Source: Pezizomycotina sp. ARF18 (lineage: Eukaryota; Ascomycota). Taken from it: 64,000 nucleotides of DNA. The notes beneath the pieces were generated by a model, which was not told the DNA's origin, ran no database searches, and saw only the letters and a list, made by a program, of their open reading frames with translations. Each line of letters starts with the position of its first letter. The stretch's first letter is position 1. The stretch is from the NCBI GenBank assembly GCA_002224055.1, contig AZLU01000035.1, positions 147,731 through 211,730 of the forward strand, given 5' to 3'. Of this stretch, positions 49,556-61,212 are shown one piece after another. The position numbers were made by a program, and so were the translations under genes.

Positions 49556-50499
49556 TAGGAACAGGACAGGACAGGAAGGGAGGAGAATAAGCATGACAGC
49601 TAACTACGAATGGGGGAACTATATGAGGATCGAATTGGGCCAAAGCCAAAAATAAACATCGCAATAGCAAGGTTACACGCGAACGGAAACCACAATACCT
49701 CTGCCGTACTACCAATTACAAGTGCACACTCACGCCATTGGACTTTGCGAGCTCCGTGGGTTTCTCCAGATTTTTGTTTCTGTGGATAGAAGCACAAATC
49801 TTTACAGTGAATAAAAATTCAGCATCGTGAGAATTGAGAAAACATTTTTCCCCTTCAGATTATACGGAGAGGAATAAAATTGAGGGGAAAAAGTTTAAAA
49901 TTTGCGGCCACCAAAGTTCTATCTCCCCACATATCCGAATTGTTCTAGACGGAACAATGTCGGAGTTAGATACCCAAAAAGTACCGACTTGGTGATCGTG
50001 GATGAGTGAGTGTGTGAGGAATAACGGTGGAGAGCAAGTATATGCTTAAGTACAAGGTCTTGCACGGATCATGGCGGGAAGAAACCTACACACAGCCGGC
50101 TAAAACACTAAAAAGACCACCACCGCACTTTTCTTTTTTTTTTTTTTTTCGTCTTTCCTTCCCTTTCCTCCCTCTTCTTCCCTTTCCCTTGCTCCCACAC
50201 TCCCTTGACCTTGAATAGACTTGCTCGATATCCCTAGCACGTTTTTTTTTTTTTTTTTTTTTTTTTTCTATTGGGCGAATAACTTTCTCTCTCTCTTCCT
50301 GTCTCTCTCTATTCCGTCTTTTTCTCCACTAGATAGTTAGGGTTCCCTAATAATCCTAGATATACCCTTGCAATTCGTCTTCGTCTTCTTCCACTTCCTT
50401 CTTATCTCACCCGCGTCCTCTTCTTTTTCTTTTCTTTTTTTGTAAGGTCTCCAGACTTCAGCCTACCTCTAAACGCAGAGATACACTTTAAAATCCCAC

Positions 50500-50502
<3 letters not shown>

Positions 50503-50531
<29 letters not shown>
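50503..50531. repeat. T29 homopolymer
   Basis: Uninterrupted T run in the pyrimidine-rich region upstream of Sec2. Confidence 0.9.
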
Positions 50532-51561
50532 GTGTCTGAATCTGTACGATCTTTTTTATACCTTAATTCGGCTCTAGCGCACTTTTGATATAGTAGCAGT
50601 AGTTCTTTTATTTTGGGTCTATTTCTTGCTCTTTTTTTTTTTTCCCCAGAATAAAAAAAAAAGACGACTTGTACATCCATCCCCCTTCAACCTTTCCCTC
50701 TCCCTTCGATCATCGTTCAATCATCTTTCTTTATTATCTTCCTCCTCCCTCTTCTCGCCTACCTTCTTTTCATTTTCAACCCCCTCATTTTTCTTCTCTT
50801 TTTTTTACTACAATCACGATTTTCCTCATGGGCTCATAATCATTACTCCTCCTCATCATCCTATCTATAATTATCTTGCCTTATCTTCCTTCTTATTCTT
50901 CAACTCTCCTCAATTTCGTTTCCTGCGTCTCAATTCCACCTCTCGAATTCGGCTCGACCGTTCGTTCGTTTAGGCTCCCCGAATCCGTTCGTTTTTTACC
51001 TCTCGTTCCGACTTTCCGTTCCCTTCCTTTTTCTTCCCCCCTTCGTCTCGATTCTCGCTTCATCCGAAAGAATAATACTCAACCAACTCCCCCCTCTCTG
51101 TCTCGAAAACCGCGTTCGTATCTCGCCGTTTCACCGTACAGACAGGGAGATACAAATCTGTTTCTACGTTATCGGAATACATCTTTCTCTCATCTTCGCT
51201 CCATTCGAATAAGAGATAGAAATTTGAGTCCTTTTTAATCGTAGCCGGTTTTTAAAGGGCGAAAGCCTTGGGATCTCGTCTGAGGAAATTCACTCTGTTC
51301 TGCAGGGGAATAAAGTAAGCTCAACATTTAATTTTTGCGAGCCTTTTCAGGTGACCTTGTAGAAAAACGTTCTCGGCACTCGACCTCTTTTCATCCGGGG
51401 TTTTTTTTTTTTTTTTTTTTCTCCTTGTCCTCCTACGTATTTCGGTCAAGTGATACTTAAACATCCACGCTTCGCTCATCCGTTACCTCCGAAGAAGTTC
51501 TCTTTCAATACCAGGAATAATAAAATAAACCCTCTCCCATCACCGAATCCCCTCCGACAAC

Positions 51562-53844
51562 ATGACAGAAAAGATGTCCGAATTCCTCTATACCCTTACG
51601 GAACAATACAACGTTCGCCCCAGCACACCAAATAGTTCCAATATTAGCCGTCCCCGGACGTCTCCATTCGCGCGCAGGCTCTACCAAGGTTTCGAAAAGC
51701 TTAGGGGTTACCGAGGCGATTACTTTTTCCACCATGAGACCCCTCACTCCGACAACAGCCACCTTTCCGCAAGCGTTAGCGACGCTGAGGGGAGAAGTGG
51801 TGCGGTAACCCCTGCTGCGCCTCCATCTCGGGTCAACGTCAGAACAAGGATCGGGGTCAGGGTCAGGTTTCGGGGACTCCGGATATCAACCACGAAGTCC
51901 AGGTCCTGAGCGACAAGCTGGTCATAGCGCTGAACCACCAAACAACGCTCGAGGAAGGGCTTGAGGATACCCGGCCACGAACTCGATGCCTCCAAGAAGC
52001 GGATAGAAGAACCGAGAGCATAGCGAAGGAACATGCCGATATGATGGCTAAGGGCCTACTGATCGAAAAGAAGGATTCGAGATGGAAACAAAGATGTTAA
52101 TGAACAAACTAATGGAGGAGACAGTTCAAAGAGGGAAGGCCGAGAAGGAGAAGAGGAACATCGAACAGGATCTTGAGAACCTAACGACGTCACTCTTTGA
52201 GGAAGCAAATAAGGTAAGATTTTTTCCGAGGAGAAAAAAAAGCCAAACAAGCAGCCATTTTGAAAGGTTATTCTAACTGGGTTTGTTGCAGATGGTTATT
52301 GCGGCAAGGAAGGAACGGGAGGCGGTTCTCAGGCGGAATGATCAGTTAGAGCAACAACTAGCCGACACTGCTGTCCTCCTCCAAACACATCAGGAACAAC
52401 TGGTTTGAGCTGAAAGATGCGCTGCAGCACATGACCCGCGAACGTGAAGAACTTGAAGCTTCTTCGACGCCGTCTACTCCGGCCATGCACACGGCGGTAA
52501 CCAAGGAATCTTTAGACCGGCTATTCGAGACGCTCCACGTTCCTAGCATTGAAGATGTTCACCATCCCATCCCACCATCGTTCGAAAACATTCTCCAACC
52601 TGTGCTGCGCTCGGACATCGCCTCCTACAAAGACTTCCGCATGCTAGTCAGAATGTCCAAGTACTACTCGCCAACACCGCCGAAACAACCCTCCACGACA
52701 CTCGGGTCATTCGGTGTGCTCGGCTTTCTGGGTCGCCGAACCGTTCCCAAAGATCTCCCCACTTCCATATTCGGACACAGCTCCGCCAGAAGCGTCTCCA
52801 GCTTCAGAGTGCGGCTTCTGGCTCCTCTTTCCTTACAGTCAATACGTTGCCTGCCTGCCCCGCCGCTGAAAGATACGCCGTTTTTCAGCGCGTCCTCATG
52901 GAAGATATAGAACCGACACTTCGGCTAGACACTGCCCCGGGTTTGTCGTGGCTGCCCGTCGGACGTGCTTACGGGAGTTATCGAGGGAACACTCGTCATC
53001 GAGGCCATGCCGACGAAATCCAAGCTCCCAATCTTTGCGTGCTCACTGTGCGGCGAAAACCGCAACGATCGACGCCGCCAGGCTCTACCGCTTCCGCGCC
53101 AACGAGACCGAAGGAGCCCAGAAGTACCCGCTCTGCACCTTCTGCTGCAACAGAGTACGGTCCGTATGCGATTCATGGCGTTCCTCAGAACTGCCAAAGA
53201 GGGTTACCTGAAGTGTGAGACGGAGGAAGATGAGCAGGGCGCATGGGAAGAGAGCGTCAAGCTCAGGGAACGCATGTTCTGGTCTAGGATCGGAGGCGGT
53301 GTTGTACCATCTCTTGCCCACATTAAGGACGATATAATCAGGAGCGTCACCGCAAACAGCTCAAGGAGAACCTGAGTGACATATCAGCGCTCTCTCCGAC
53401 GGTAAAGATGGAGCCTGCTCCTCCGCCGTTACCCGCAAGGCGAAGCAGCGATCTTCAGACAAGGGAAGCAGCGATTAAGGAGGAGGAAGCGCCGCTGGAG
53501 GAAAAGGTCGAACAGTTCGAACAGTTCGAACAAGCTGAAAAGAATCGAACAGGAAGAAAGCGAAAGAAGGTTGAGGAAGTCGTGGAGCCCGCCGCCCTAA
53601 ATCCGACGCCGACACTACATCGAGCCAGCTCCCTTCCCCACCTGCCTCGCCGGTGGACCATCCATCCAAGCCCGCCGAGATCCTGCTCGAGAAAACCAAC
53701 GAAAAGCTGAAAGCCCAAACAGAGCAGCAGGAACACGTGAATGCGAATGACGACGCTCAAGAAAGCGTAGTGCGCTACCTCTTGAAAATCAAACGACCGT
53801 CGCGAAAGTTTTTTATACCTTGCTTGTACTTGGCTACGATATAA
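51562..53844 (+). CDS. SEC2: Rab GEF Sec2
   Basis: Guanine nucleotide exchange factor for the Sec4/Rab8 GTPase on secretory vesicles. Start at 51562 (MTEKMSEFLYTLTEQYN), a Ser/Pro-rich N-terminal part, then VLSDKLVIALNHQTTLEE, and the Sec2 coiled coil: KLMEETVQRGKAEKEKRN, LENLTTSLFEEANK, an intron (about 52213-52290), MVIAARKEREAVLRRNDQ, LADTAVLLQTHQEQL, ELKDALQHM. TSLFEEANKMV is the GEF-domain signature. Downstream is a conserved region (SFENILQPVLRSDIASYKDF), a Cys-pair segment (ACSLCGENR ... LCTFCCNRVR) and FMAFLRTAKEGY, LRERMFWSRIGGGVVP, then a Glu-rich coiled tail. The end is uncertain: 53844 closes one frame, and another runs hydrophobic to about 53880. Several frame breaks. Confidence 0.88.
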
Positions 53845-54643
53845 TAATTCTTGCATTTCTTTTGTCTTGCATCTGTTATGGCTAACACCTCTCAAGGTTT
53901 CATGGTGCATGGATATTTTTTCAACTTGTTTTCTGCATTGGACGTATGCGTCCTCTTCTCGTCGCGGCGCACTTACTGCCGCTGTACAGTCTTGAACCTT
54001 TGTACTCTATATCTTACTTTTCGTTTTATTCTACGTACACTGTCCTTTCGTTTCTTATTTTCCTCCGTCTTTTGGACATTCTTCCGTTTTTTTGCGTGCA
54101 TTGTGCTTCTACACATCATGACTTTTGGCTTCCAGTTTTCTTTTTAAGTTTACTTTTTTGTTTTCGTTCATGGCATAATGGAAGGTGCAGGAGACGGGAA
54201 ATAGAATAGAGCGAACTCTGTCATTTGACGGGAGGAGAAAGGTTGTCTAATAAATAATACCTATTTGGCAGCGTAATCATTCTATCTACCCTACGGTACA
54301 TACATATTTTTGCACGATAACATTATTATTATTATTATTATTATTCTAGCTCTTAATGTCCTCTTTAATACATATCAAAGAAATGTACATTATTTTATAT
54401 ATATCGGTATCAATACGACGGTAATCTATTTCTACCAAAAAAAAAAAATTTTTTTTCTTTTCTCTTTCTTTTTTATAACGTCTAGATTTTTCCTTAAATA
54501 CGTCCATCGTTTTTCCATATAGATTTAAAAAACTAATAACGCCATATATAACCTGTAATATTTATCTTAATAGTAGTATATACCTTGTAATAAATAGAAT
54601 AGAATTCTCTTCTGCCATCTAACTCATCTTAAACATTCGTATC
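53845..54643. other. Convergent AT-rich spacer
   Basis: 3' flanks of Sec2 (+) and the Fsh1-like gene (-). T-rich; contains (ATT)8 at 54322-54345. No gene seen. Confidence 0.6.
54322..54345. repeat. (ATT)8 microsatellite
   Basis: Perfect trinucleotide repeat in the spacer. Confidence 0.9.
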
Positions 54644-55510
54644 TTAAAACGGAACATCCATATCATTTACGTCTCTTCTTCTCACCACCTTACCATTATC
54701 GCCGCTCTCGCCGCAGACTCTTTAATACACTTCATCATAAACGCCACCACTTTCTCCATATACGGCCGCTGGATAACGACGTAATGCCCCCCGGATGCCA
54801 TACCAAATTATCCCTCCCGTTCTCGCACGCGTCCACAAGCCCTATACTCCTCTCCTCCGAAACGACCGTATCCAGCGACCCCAAAACGTGTAATACCGGC
54901 GCCGTTATCGGCGGATATACAAATCGTCTAAGCCCGCCACATTCGGCGCTCGAAAGCCGCAGTATTCGACGCAACCTAATAATGGCGGGTGGCTTGTCGT
55001 AAAACTTTCCGGCCGCGACGCGGTGGTGAAGTAGCTAGTAGTGATGCGAGGAGTGCTGCGAGCGCACCACCTGCGAAAACCGATGACGAAGTGGAAGGGT
55101 CCGTGGGTATCTAGATAGTCATGAGGAATTTCCAACACTCGTCCAGCAATTTATACTGTCCACTAGCATCATCACGCCGCCACCACGCCCACGAATCCTC
55201 CAGCTCTTCTTCGTTTACGCTAAACGACTGCGGCACGTCTGAAAGTCGTAATTGCGACGGCGCTGTAGGGAAGGATGTTGTTATCGTGATGTTGTACTTG
55301 CCGAATGTCTTTTTGAGGAATTTGTGAGCGCTTGTGTTTTTGCTTGGAAGCGGGACCGGATTGGGTGTAGCCGTGGAGGAAGAGGATGTTCAAGCTTTTT
55401 GGAGATGTGGAGGGGAGCGGGAGGTGGAGGTGGAGGTGGAGGGTGGCACCGGGGAAGGGCAGGGGAGGTGCGACCGAGGATGGGATTGAGGGGGGTATTG
55501 GGAGTGACAT
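54644..55510 (-). CDS. Serine hydrolase, Fsh1 family
   Basis: Alpha/beta hydrolase of the fungal FSH1/OVCA2 family. Start at 55510 with a Pro-rich lead (MSLPIPPSIPSSVAPPLPF). Then KSLNILFLHGYTQSG (first strand and oxyanion region), FQAKTQALTKFLKK-type sequence, EDSWAWWRRDDASGQYKLLD, HFVIGF then the nucleophile elbow GFSQGGALAALLASL (restored across two missing bases near 55070), APVLHVLGSLDTVV (catalytic Asp), and GGHYVV (catalytic His); stop at 54644-54646 after RDVNDMDVPF. About 275 residues. Substrates are unknown for most family members. Head to head with the amidase gene. Confidence 0.85.
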
Positions 55511-56014
55511 GTTGATATAGCTTTGGATGGTCTGGAGAGTATGCTGTGGTTATGGAGGCGGAGAGGATCCTTAGCATAACATTAGGGGAGAGAAGCTAAG
55601 AGGGAATGGCGGATCCGGATGGGGCGTAAAGGGTTTATATATATATATATTTTCGAGGAATTGGCAGCTGTCGTTAAAGCTGCAAGGGCCGGTGGAAGAT
55701 CAACGAGGAAAGGTTATTTATTTAGTTGCTTTGCTCTCTTCTTCGCTAAGCAAGCAATTCGGCCCAAAATGCAGTTAGTTGAATGCCGCCTTCCTCAAAC
55801 AAAAGCTAGCTGTTAATAATTTTCCGGGAGCCGAGCCATTCCAATTTCCCCCTTGTAGTACAAGAAAAAGACATTATTGGCCCCAGCAAAAGGATTCGAA
55901 GTTCACGAGATTACAGTATATAAATAATTGTTTTTTAACTCGGATTAATTCACAATGTTCAACTCTCTTCCTCGCCATCATTATATATATATACCAGAGG
56001 GCTAATTTAAAACA
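55511..56014. promoter_or_regulatory. Divergent upstream region of Fsh1-like and amidase genes
   Basis: 504 bp between start codons. Contains a TA-rich patch near 55640-55650 and another at 55983-55991 close to the amidase start. No specific element identified. Confidence 0.4.
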
Positions 56015-57913
56015 ATGTCTACAGCGGGTAAGAGCTTGTTACACATCTGCTCAAAACTTGCTAGGTCTGAAGCTAAATATTCTCTAAAAGCCACAGATAA
56101 TGCTTCCTACGAAGGAATTCCTTCGCTTTCGAATATTACGCTAGATGATATTGCCAACGGACTAGATGCCGGGAGGTTCACTTCCGTCGACCTCGTCCGC
56201 GCTTACACAACGAGGATAAATGAAGTCAACAACCACTTCCGCGCGGTGCTGGAGATCAATCCGGATGCTGAGAAGATAGCTTCCGAACTTGATGAAGAGC
56301 TCGTTAGCAAGAGAAGAAGAGGGTGAATTGCTCGTTTTATTACACAGTTCTGCTCTGCCAAAGCTTAGAAAGTATTTACGAGCTAATCTTGTAATATTGA
56401 TAAGTGCCCTCCATGGTGTTCCCATCCTCATCAAGGACAACCTATGCACACTGGATAAGCTCATACGACAGCGGGTTCCTACGTCCTACTAGGCGCGAAA
56501 GCACCGAGGAAGCGAGAGTCGTCACGAAGCTCAGAGAAGCCGGTGCAGTGATCCTGGGAACGACGAACTTGTCGGAGTGGGCTAATATACGCTCGAGCAA
56601 CTCGAGCAGCGGATGGAGTCCAGGGGCGGGCAGTGCTTGGGAGTATTCTGCGAGAACATGAATCCGTCAGGCAGTAGTAGCGGGTCCGGCGTCGCGAGCG
56701 TGCTTGGGTTGGCGTTGGCGTGCATTGGGACGGAGGTTTGTGCAAAGAATATTCACAAGAGCCACCAGGGAGAAAAAAGCTCACAAGTTCCATTTATATA
56801 GACGAGCGGTAGCATATGCTCTCCGTCGCAGCAGAATAACATTGTCGTCTTAAGCCTACGGTGGGATTAGTATCACGAGATTGCTCCATACCTATATCGA
56901 GCAGGATGGACACGATCGGTCCGATGGCGCGAACCGTCAAAGACGCAGCTTGCATTTTACAAGCTACGGCGGGGAATGTGAGTTCGATAAGCGCACTCAA
57001 TCGATCCCGTTCGATGAGATACCGAACATCCGGCTCTGTCATGCTGCTCGAAGAGACTGGATGGTATTAGGATCGGGTTCCGGAGAATACTTTTATAGAT
57101 AAGTGCCGGCGGTGGGTTGTAGATGCTTTCAAGCAGGAATTGGAGGTTTTGATGGGCGTTGGAGCGACTGTTTTTTATGATAGTGAAGTCGGTTTCACAG
57201 GTAAAAAGAGTATAAAGAGCCTCTCGACAAGAAGGAAAGGATAGAGTCGATGCTCGTGGATTTGAAATCTGAAATGAAAACGTTTTTGGGAAGCTTGACG
57301 GAGAATCCGAATAATCTACAGAACCTAGCCCAAGTAATCGAATGGACGAAGACACATTCTGAGGAGAAGTTTCCGGATCGAGACGTTAAGATGTTTGAAA
57401 TGAGCGAGGAGATACCCGCGCCTACTCCGAGGAATATCAACGCATTGTCGATAGAGATGAATATTTCGCCGGGAGGGTGGTGTCGTAGGCTTTCTCGACA
57501 GGAATAACTCGACTCATCGCTATACTCTGGGCAGCACATCACAAGTAGCCACGGATTTGCCGCGAGGGGAGGTCTACGCTCATTACGGTGCCGATGGGTT
57601 TATCCCCCGGGACGGAAGTCAAGCGCGACGGTCGGGGCCTCGTAGATGTTGCTGAAAATGTTCGTAAGTGAGCGTTCAATTTCCTTTTTTTTTTTTTTTT
57701 TTTTTTTTCCATCACGTAATATGACATATCATGGACTGACTCTTTCTATAATTTAGGATATGCATCTGCTTTATCGGGAGAGTATTTTCAGAAGAAACTC
57801 TTATCCGAATTGCGTACGCATACGAGCAATTGACCCAACATAGCGCCGGGAGGAAGCCTATTCGGCTTCCGAGTACGGATCTCAGCGATATATTGCAGAG
57901 GAAGGGTAGATAG
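56015..57913 (+). CDS. Amidase signature-family enzyme
   Basis: Hydrolyses amide bonds by a Ser-Ser-Lys triad. Start at 56015: MSTAGKSLLHICSKLARSEA; then ITLDDIANGLDAGRFTSVDL and VRAYTTRINEVNNHFRAVLE. After an intron (about 56320-56400): ALHGVPILIKDN (catalytic Lys), VVTKLREAGAVILGTTNLSE, WANIRSSNSSSGWSPRGGQ, NPSGSSSGSGVASVLGLALA (the Ser-rich signature with both catalytic Ser), CIGTE, a second intron with its acceptor near 56812, IVGLKPTVGLVSRD, ISSRMDTIGPMARTVKDAAC. The C-terminus IRIAYAYEQLTQHSAGRKPI follows an intron at about 57666-57756 containing T24; stop at 57911-57913. About 540 residues. Related to fungal amidases and GatA-like proteins; substrate unknown. Many frame breaks. Confidence 0.88.
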
Positions 57914-58476
57914 ATATATTGAAGTAGGTTTAGGTATACGAAGGTAATCGAGAAGCACAAAAGAATTCCCCCCAGGTAATGATAAGGAATATAAACAAAT
58001 ACTATAAGACTCGTAAACCTTTCTTCGTAGTCATTGAACTTGCCCAAATGTACCGAGTAACTACTTAAAGTAGTTATATTGATTAATTGACGGTTCATAA
58101 ATGGCTTATATTTTAAAAGGTGATGGAAGTCAGATCATGTTGTACTCCCCTCATTGAAGCTCTGTACACCGCCAGCTCTAAAACTCGCTTAAATTATTTT
58201 TGTATAGCGGCTCGGAAAAGTTGCGGAGAGCTTCTGTTCCTGTTCATTTTCTACCTTGCTCTATCTATCATAGATTCCTAGAACGCGTTTCATATCATGA
58301 GCGAGCAGACGGTTAAACTGCGTTTGGTGTTTGTATGAATTTCCTCTAGGTGAGCTATGTTATTATTTCTTCGGGTTTCCCCAATTTCTCTCTTTCAAAC
58401 AGAAACATGTCAAAACATTTAGACGTCTTCAGTAGAGCTCGTGCACCTCTAAAATCCCTAACCTAATGCTAACAAA
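57914..58476. other. Intergenic, amidase 3' flank and APC5 promoter
   Basis: AT-rich at first, then mixed. TCCCTAACCTAA at 58457-58468 sits just before the APC5 start. No gene seen. Confidence 0.5.
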
Positions 58477-61212
58477 ATGACGACAGAGCCGGTCAATTAC
58501 GCACGCCAGAAGCCGGGCGGCATGAGGTACATCACCTGCGGGAAGATCGGCCTACTCTGCCTCGTCTCCCTCTACGTCGAGCACGGTACCCCGCCAAATC
58601 GATCGTCCCATCCTCACTTTCATCGTCAAGCATGTCGCCGGTAGCAGCCCCGACGCTACATCCCTCCTCACCGTCGACGACCTCCGCGATGCCACCATAA
58701 ACGAACCGAGTACCATAACGGGCCGCACCGTCTTCGACCTGCTACTAAAAAGCTATGGGAGATCAACTGTTTCGACGCGCTGAGCACGTTCTTCCAGACA
58801 TCAACGAGTACGTGCTTGAGGGAAACAAACACATGTCCGCATACCCGGCAGCCTAACCAGCTTAGGCCCACGTCGGTTTTGGGATGTTTCGTCCGCCGCG
58901 CGTACGTGGAGTTCATCAGGCTGAGCTTCAACGAAACACAAGCCATCTGGGAGGCCTTCAACAGTACGCGAGCCCACGCGCGCGATATACAAGAAGCGCA
59001 GTCCAATTTCGTCGCTTCTACGGATTCGACGTCATGCTCCAAACTACCGCGGACACCGCTGTGCGCAGCTCTACGGCAGGATCGGCGAAGTCAACGAGGG
59101 GATGTCTCGACGCACGACATCGAGCGGCTGCTGGACATCCAGCTCGAGATAATGGCAGCAGAACAGGACGCGCTCCAAGGAGCTGCGGGACCAGATCAGG
59201 AAGATGCTCATCCAGCTCAACGTCCCCGCCATCGTCTACTACGTCGAGTTTTTGGATTCGTGGAGTCGGGAAATTATCCGGGAGCTTTCGATAGTTTGCA
59301 CCAGTACTTCGACTATTCTATGCAGAACCGCGACAAGTCATTTTACCAGTACGCACTGCTCAATTTGGGGATATTGCAGGCGGAGTACGGGTGCTATAGG
59401 GAGGCGTTCCTTGCTATGGAGGAAGCGATCAATATAGCGAGGAGAACAGGGATCTGCAGTGTCTAACGTTTGCGTTGTCCTGGATATACCACTTCTCGCG
59501 TACCTTTCCGATAAACAGTGCAGAAAGTGCAGCTCTGAGGGCACAGAGGGACAGCCTCCTGCTCATCTCAGGAGCAAGTCGAAGGAAGGGAATATGAGCA
59601 TTTGCATTCCATCGCATTTCTGGCGGAAGCCCGAGAAGCATTATTGGGGTAATGCAGCCTCCAGTTATAAAATTAATAATCTATTTAGAACAAACTAACC
59701 ACTTTGAGCGACTGATAGGGTGAAGCAATATCATCCTCCTAGAATCACTCCTCAAGAGCTCTTAGTCAACGGGAAGAGACATATTCTCAATGCGATCGGC
59801 AGCCAGATGATTTCGCAGTCCGTCATTTGGAGCCGCTTGGGAATGCCCTACCTGGCGCATCTGAGCACGGACATCTTCCTTTGTAATACAACGACGGTGC
59901 TCCTTTGGAAGACCAGGTTAAAGCGCTTGTCGATCTTCATTAATTGTAGGGGTTTCAGTCATCCTTTTGGTCCTTGATCGTCAATTGCTAACAATTCCTT
60001 TTGTAATCTTCAAGCTGGCAGTTAGAGGCCGCCTAAAGGAAGGCTTTGACAGATTACGGCTTTGGAAGCTATCGCAAATAGGAGTATCAAAGACTTTAGG
60101 TTTTTGAAAATCCAATGGGTGCTATGAGTTTGATGAGCGAAATCCATCGGTATGTCGTCCATGTCTTGGTCCAGGTCTGACCGTGAGAAACAAAGCTCGT
60201 TTGCTAACTGGTTCTTTAGCGAAACTACTCGCAAGCTGAATTAATCGTTGAACAGTTGGAATCGTGCCAAACCGATGGAACCGGAAGTAGAATTTGAGGT
60301 TGAATTAAGCAAGATCCAACTCCAGACAAAGCTCGGGAACGACACTAAGGTATTTACTGTCACATAAAACTCGATATATGAGTGTCAAAAAAAGCATATT
60401 AACGTTTTCTAGGCATTGGAACTCATCGCAAAGGTCGAGAAGGATTCAGCGGGGAGCAAGCCGACGTTTTCAACCGCGTGAAGCTCATGATTGCAAGTTC
60501 AAGTCCTCAAGGTATGAACAGTGGCATCTCTAACAAATCTAATTGTAAGGAGAATTGCTGATCATCTTGTACCCTCAGAAATGCGGCAGAGGCGTCAAAG
60601 CCTTGACCATCGCCGTCCGCGCTTCGGCATCGCGTGGAGAGCAGGCAGATGTTGCTGCTCTACGACGCGCTCAGAGCCTGAGCGACGTCCTCAACGACTA
60701 CGGCGAGAACCACGCCGCGTATAAATGCTCAACGGTATCATGCCGCAGGTGATCGAGTGCGAAGATGCGGCCCTAACTGCGGACTGCCTGTCTACCATGG
60801 TGGATGTGCAGGTTGGCATGCGGGGAAAGATAAGGAGAGGAGGGGCGAACATCTTAATAAGGCGTTGGATTTGATGGATCGTGCTTTTACAGGTATTTTT
60901 CTCAAATATATTCTTGGGTATATCTGGTTTTCGTTTTCGGAAGCTAACCAACGGCTCTAATTTTCTCATTACCAGAGTATGGAAAGCTACAGGATAAAAT
61001 CACAAGCGATTCTCATGTCGAAGAAGGCTAGGGTGCATAACTACCTTGGAAACGACGGCTTGAGGAACGAAGCGGCGTCGACATGCTTACGTCTCAGAGG
61101 CAAGATTGAGGATATACCTTACAGAAAAGGAGATCCTAAAAAAGGGCGGTATATACCTTCCTACCTTGTTATTTTGACAATTCGCATGGCGTTGGTGTTA
61201 CTTTATACATAA
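58477..61212 (+). CDS. APC5: Anaphase-promoting complex subunit 5
   Basis: TPR-type subunit of the APC/C ubiquitin ligase that drives exit from mitosis. Start at 58477: MTTEPVNYARQKPGGMRYIT, CGKIGLLCLVSLYVEH, then RPILTFIVKHVAGSSPDATS and VDDLRDATINEPSTITGRTV. The family hallmark block lies at 59280-59500: GAFDSLHQYFDYSMQNRDKS, FYQYALLNLGILQAEYGCYR, EAFLAMEEAINIAR and CLTFALSWIYHFSR. Further helical repeats follow (LHSIAFLAEAREALLG; MDRAFTGIF; KSQAILMSKKARVHNYLGND; RNEAASTCLRLRGKIED), with introns near 59652-59718, 60346-60412 and 60893-60975. The stop at 61210-61212 is the first after the last repeat. About 800 residues. Numerous one-base breaks. Confidence 0.88.

Larger units (their letters stand above)
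47553..51561. other. Long intergenic region ending in a CT-rich leader
   Basis: Contains a dual-strand open segment (47601-48039, separate entry), A33 at 49521-49553, T26 at 50242-50267, T29 at 50503-50531 and T20 at 51401-51420. From about 50100 the + strand is strongly pyrimidine-rich up to the Sec2 start. Open frames at 50626-51238 are translations of that tract. No recognised gene. Confidence 0.5.

Noticed and set aside
50626-51238. Open frames of 115 and 120 codons upstream of Sec2
   Set aside because: They follow the CT-rich leader (Ser/Pro/Leu/Phe only) and overlap in different frames. They are leader sequence, not genes.
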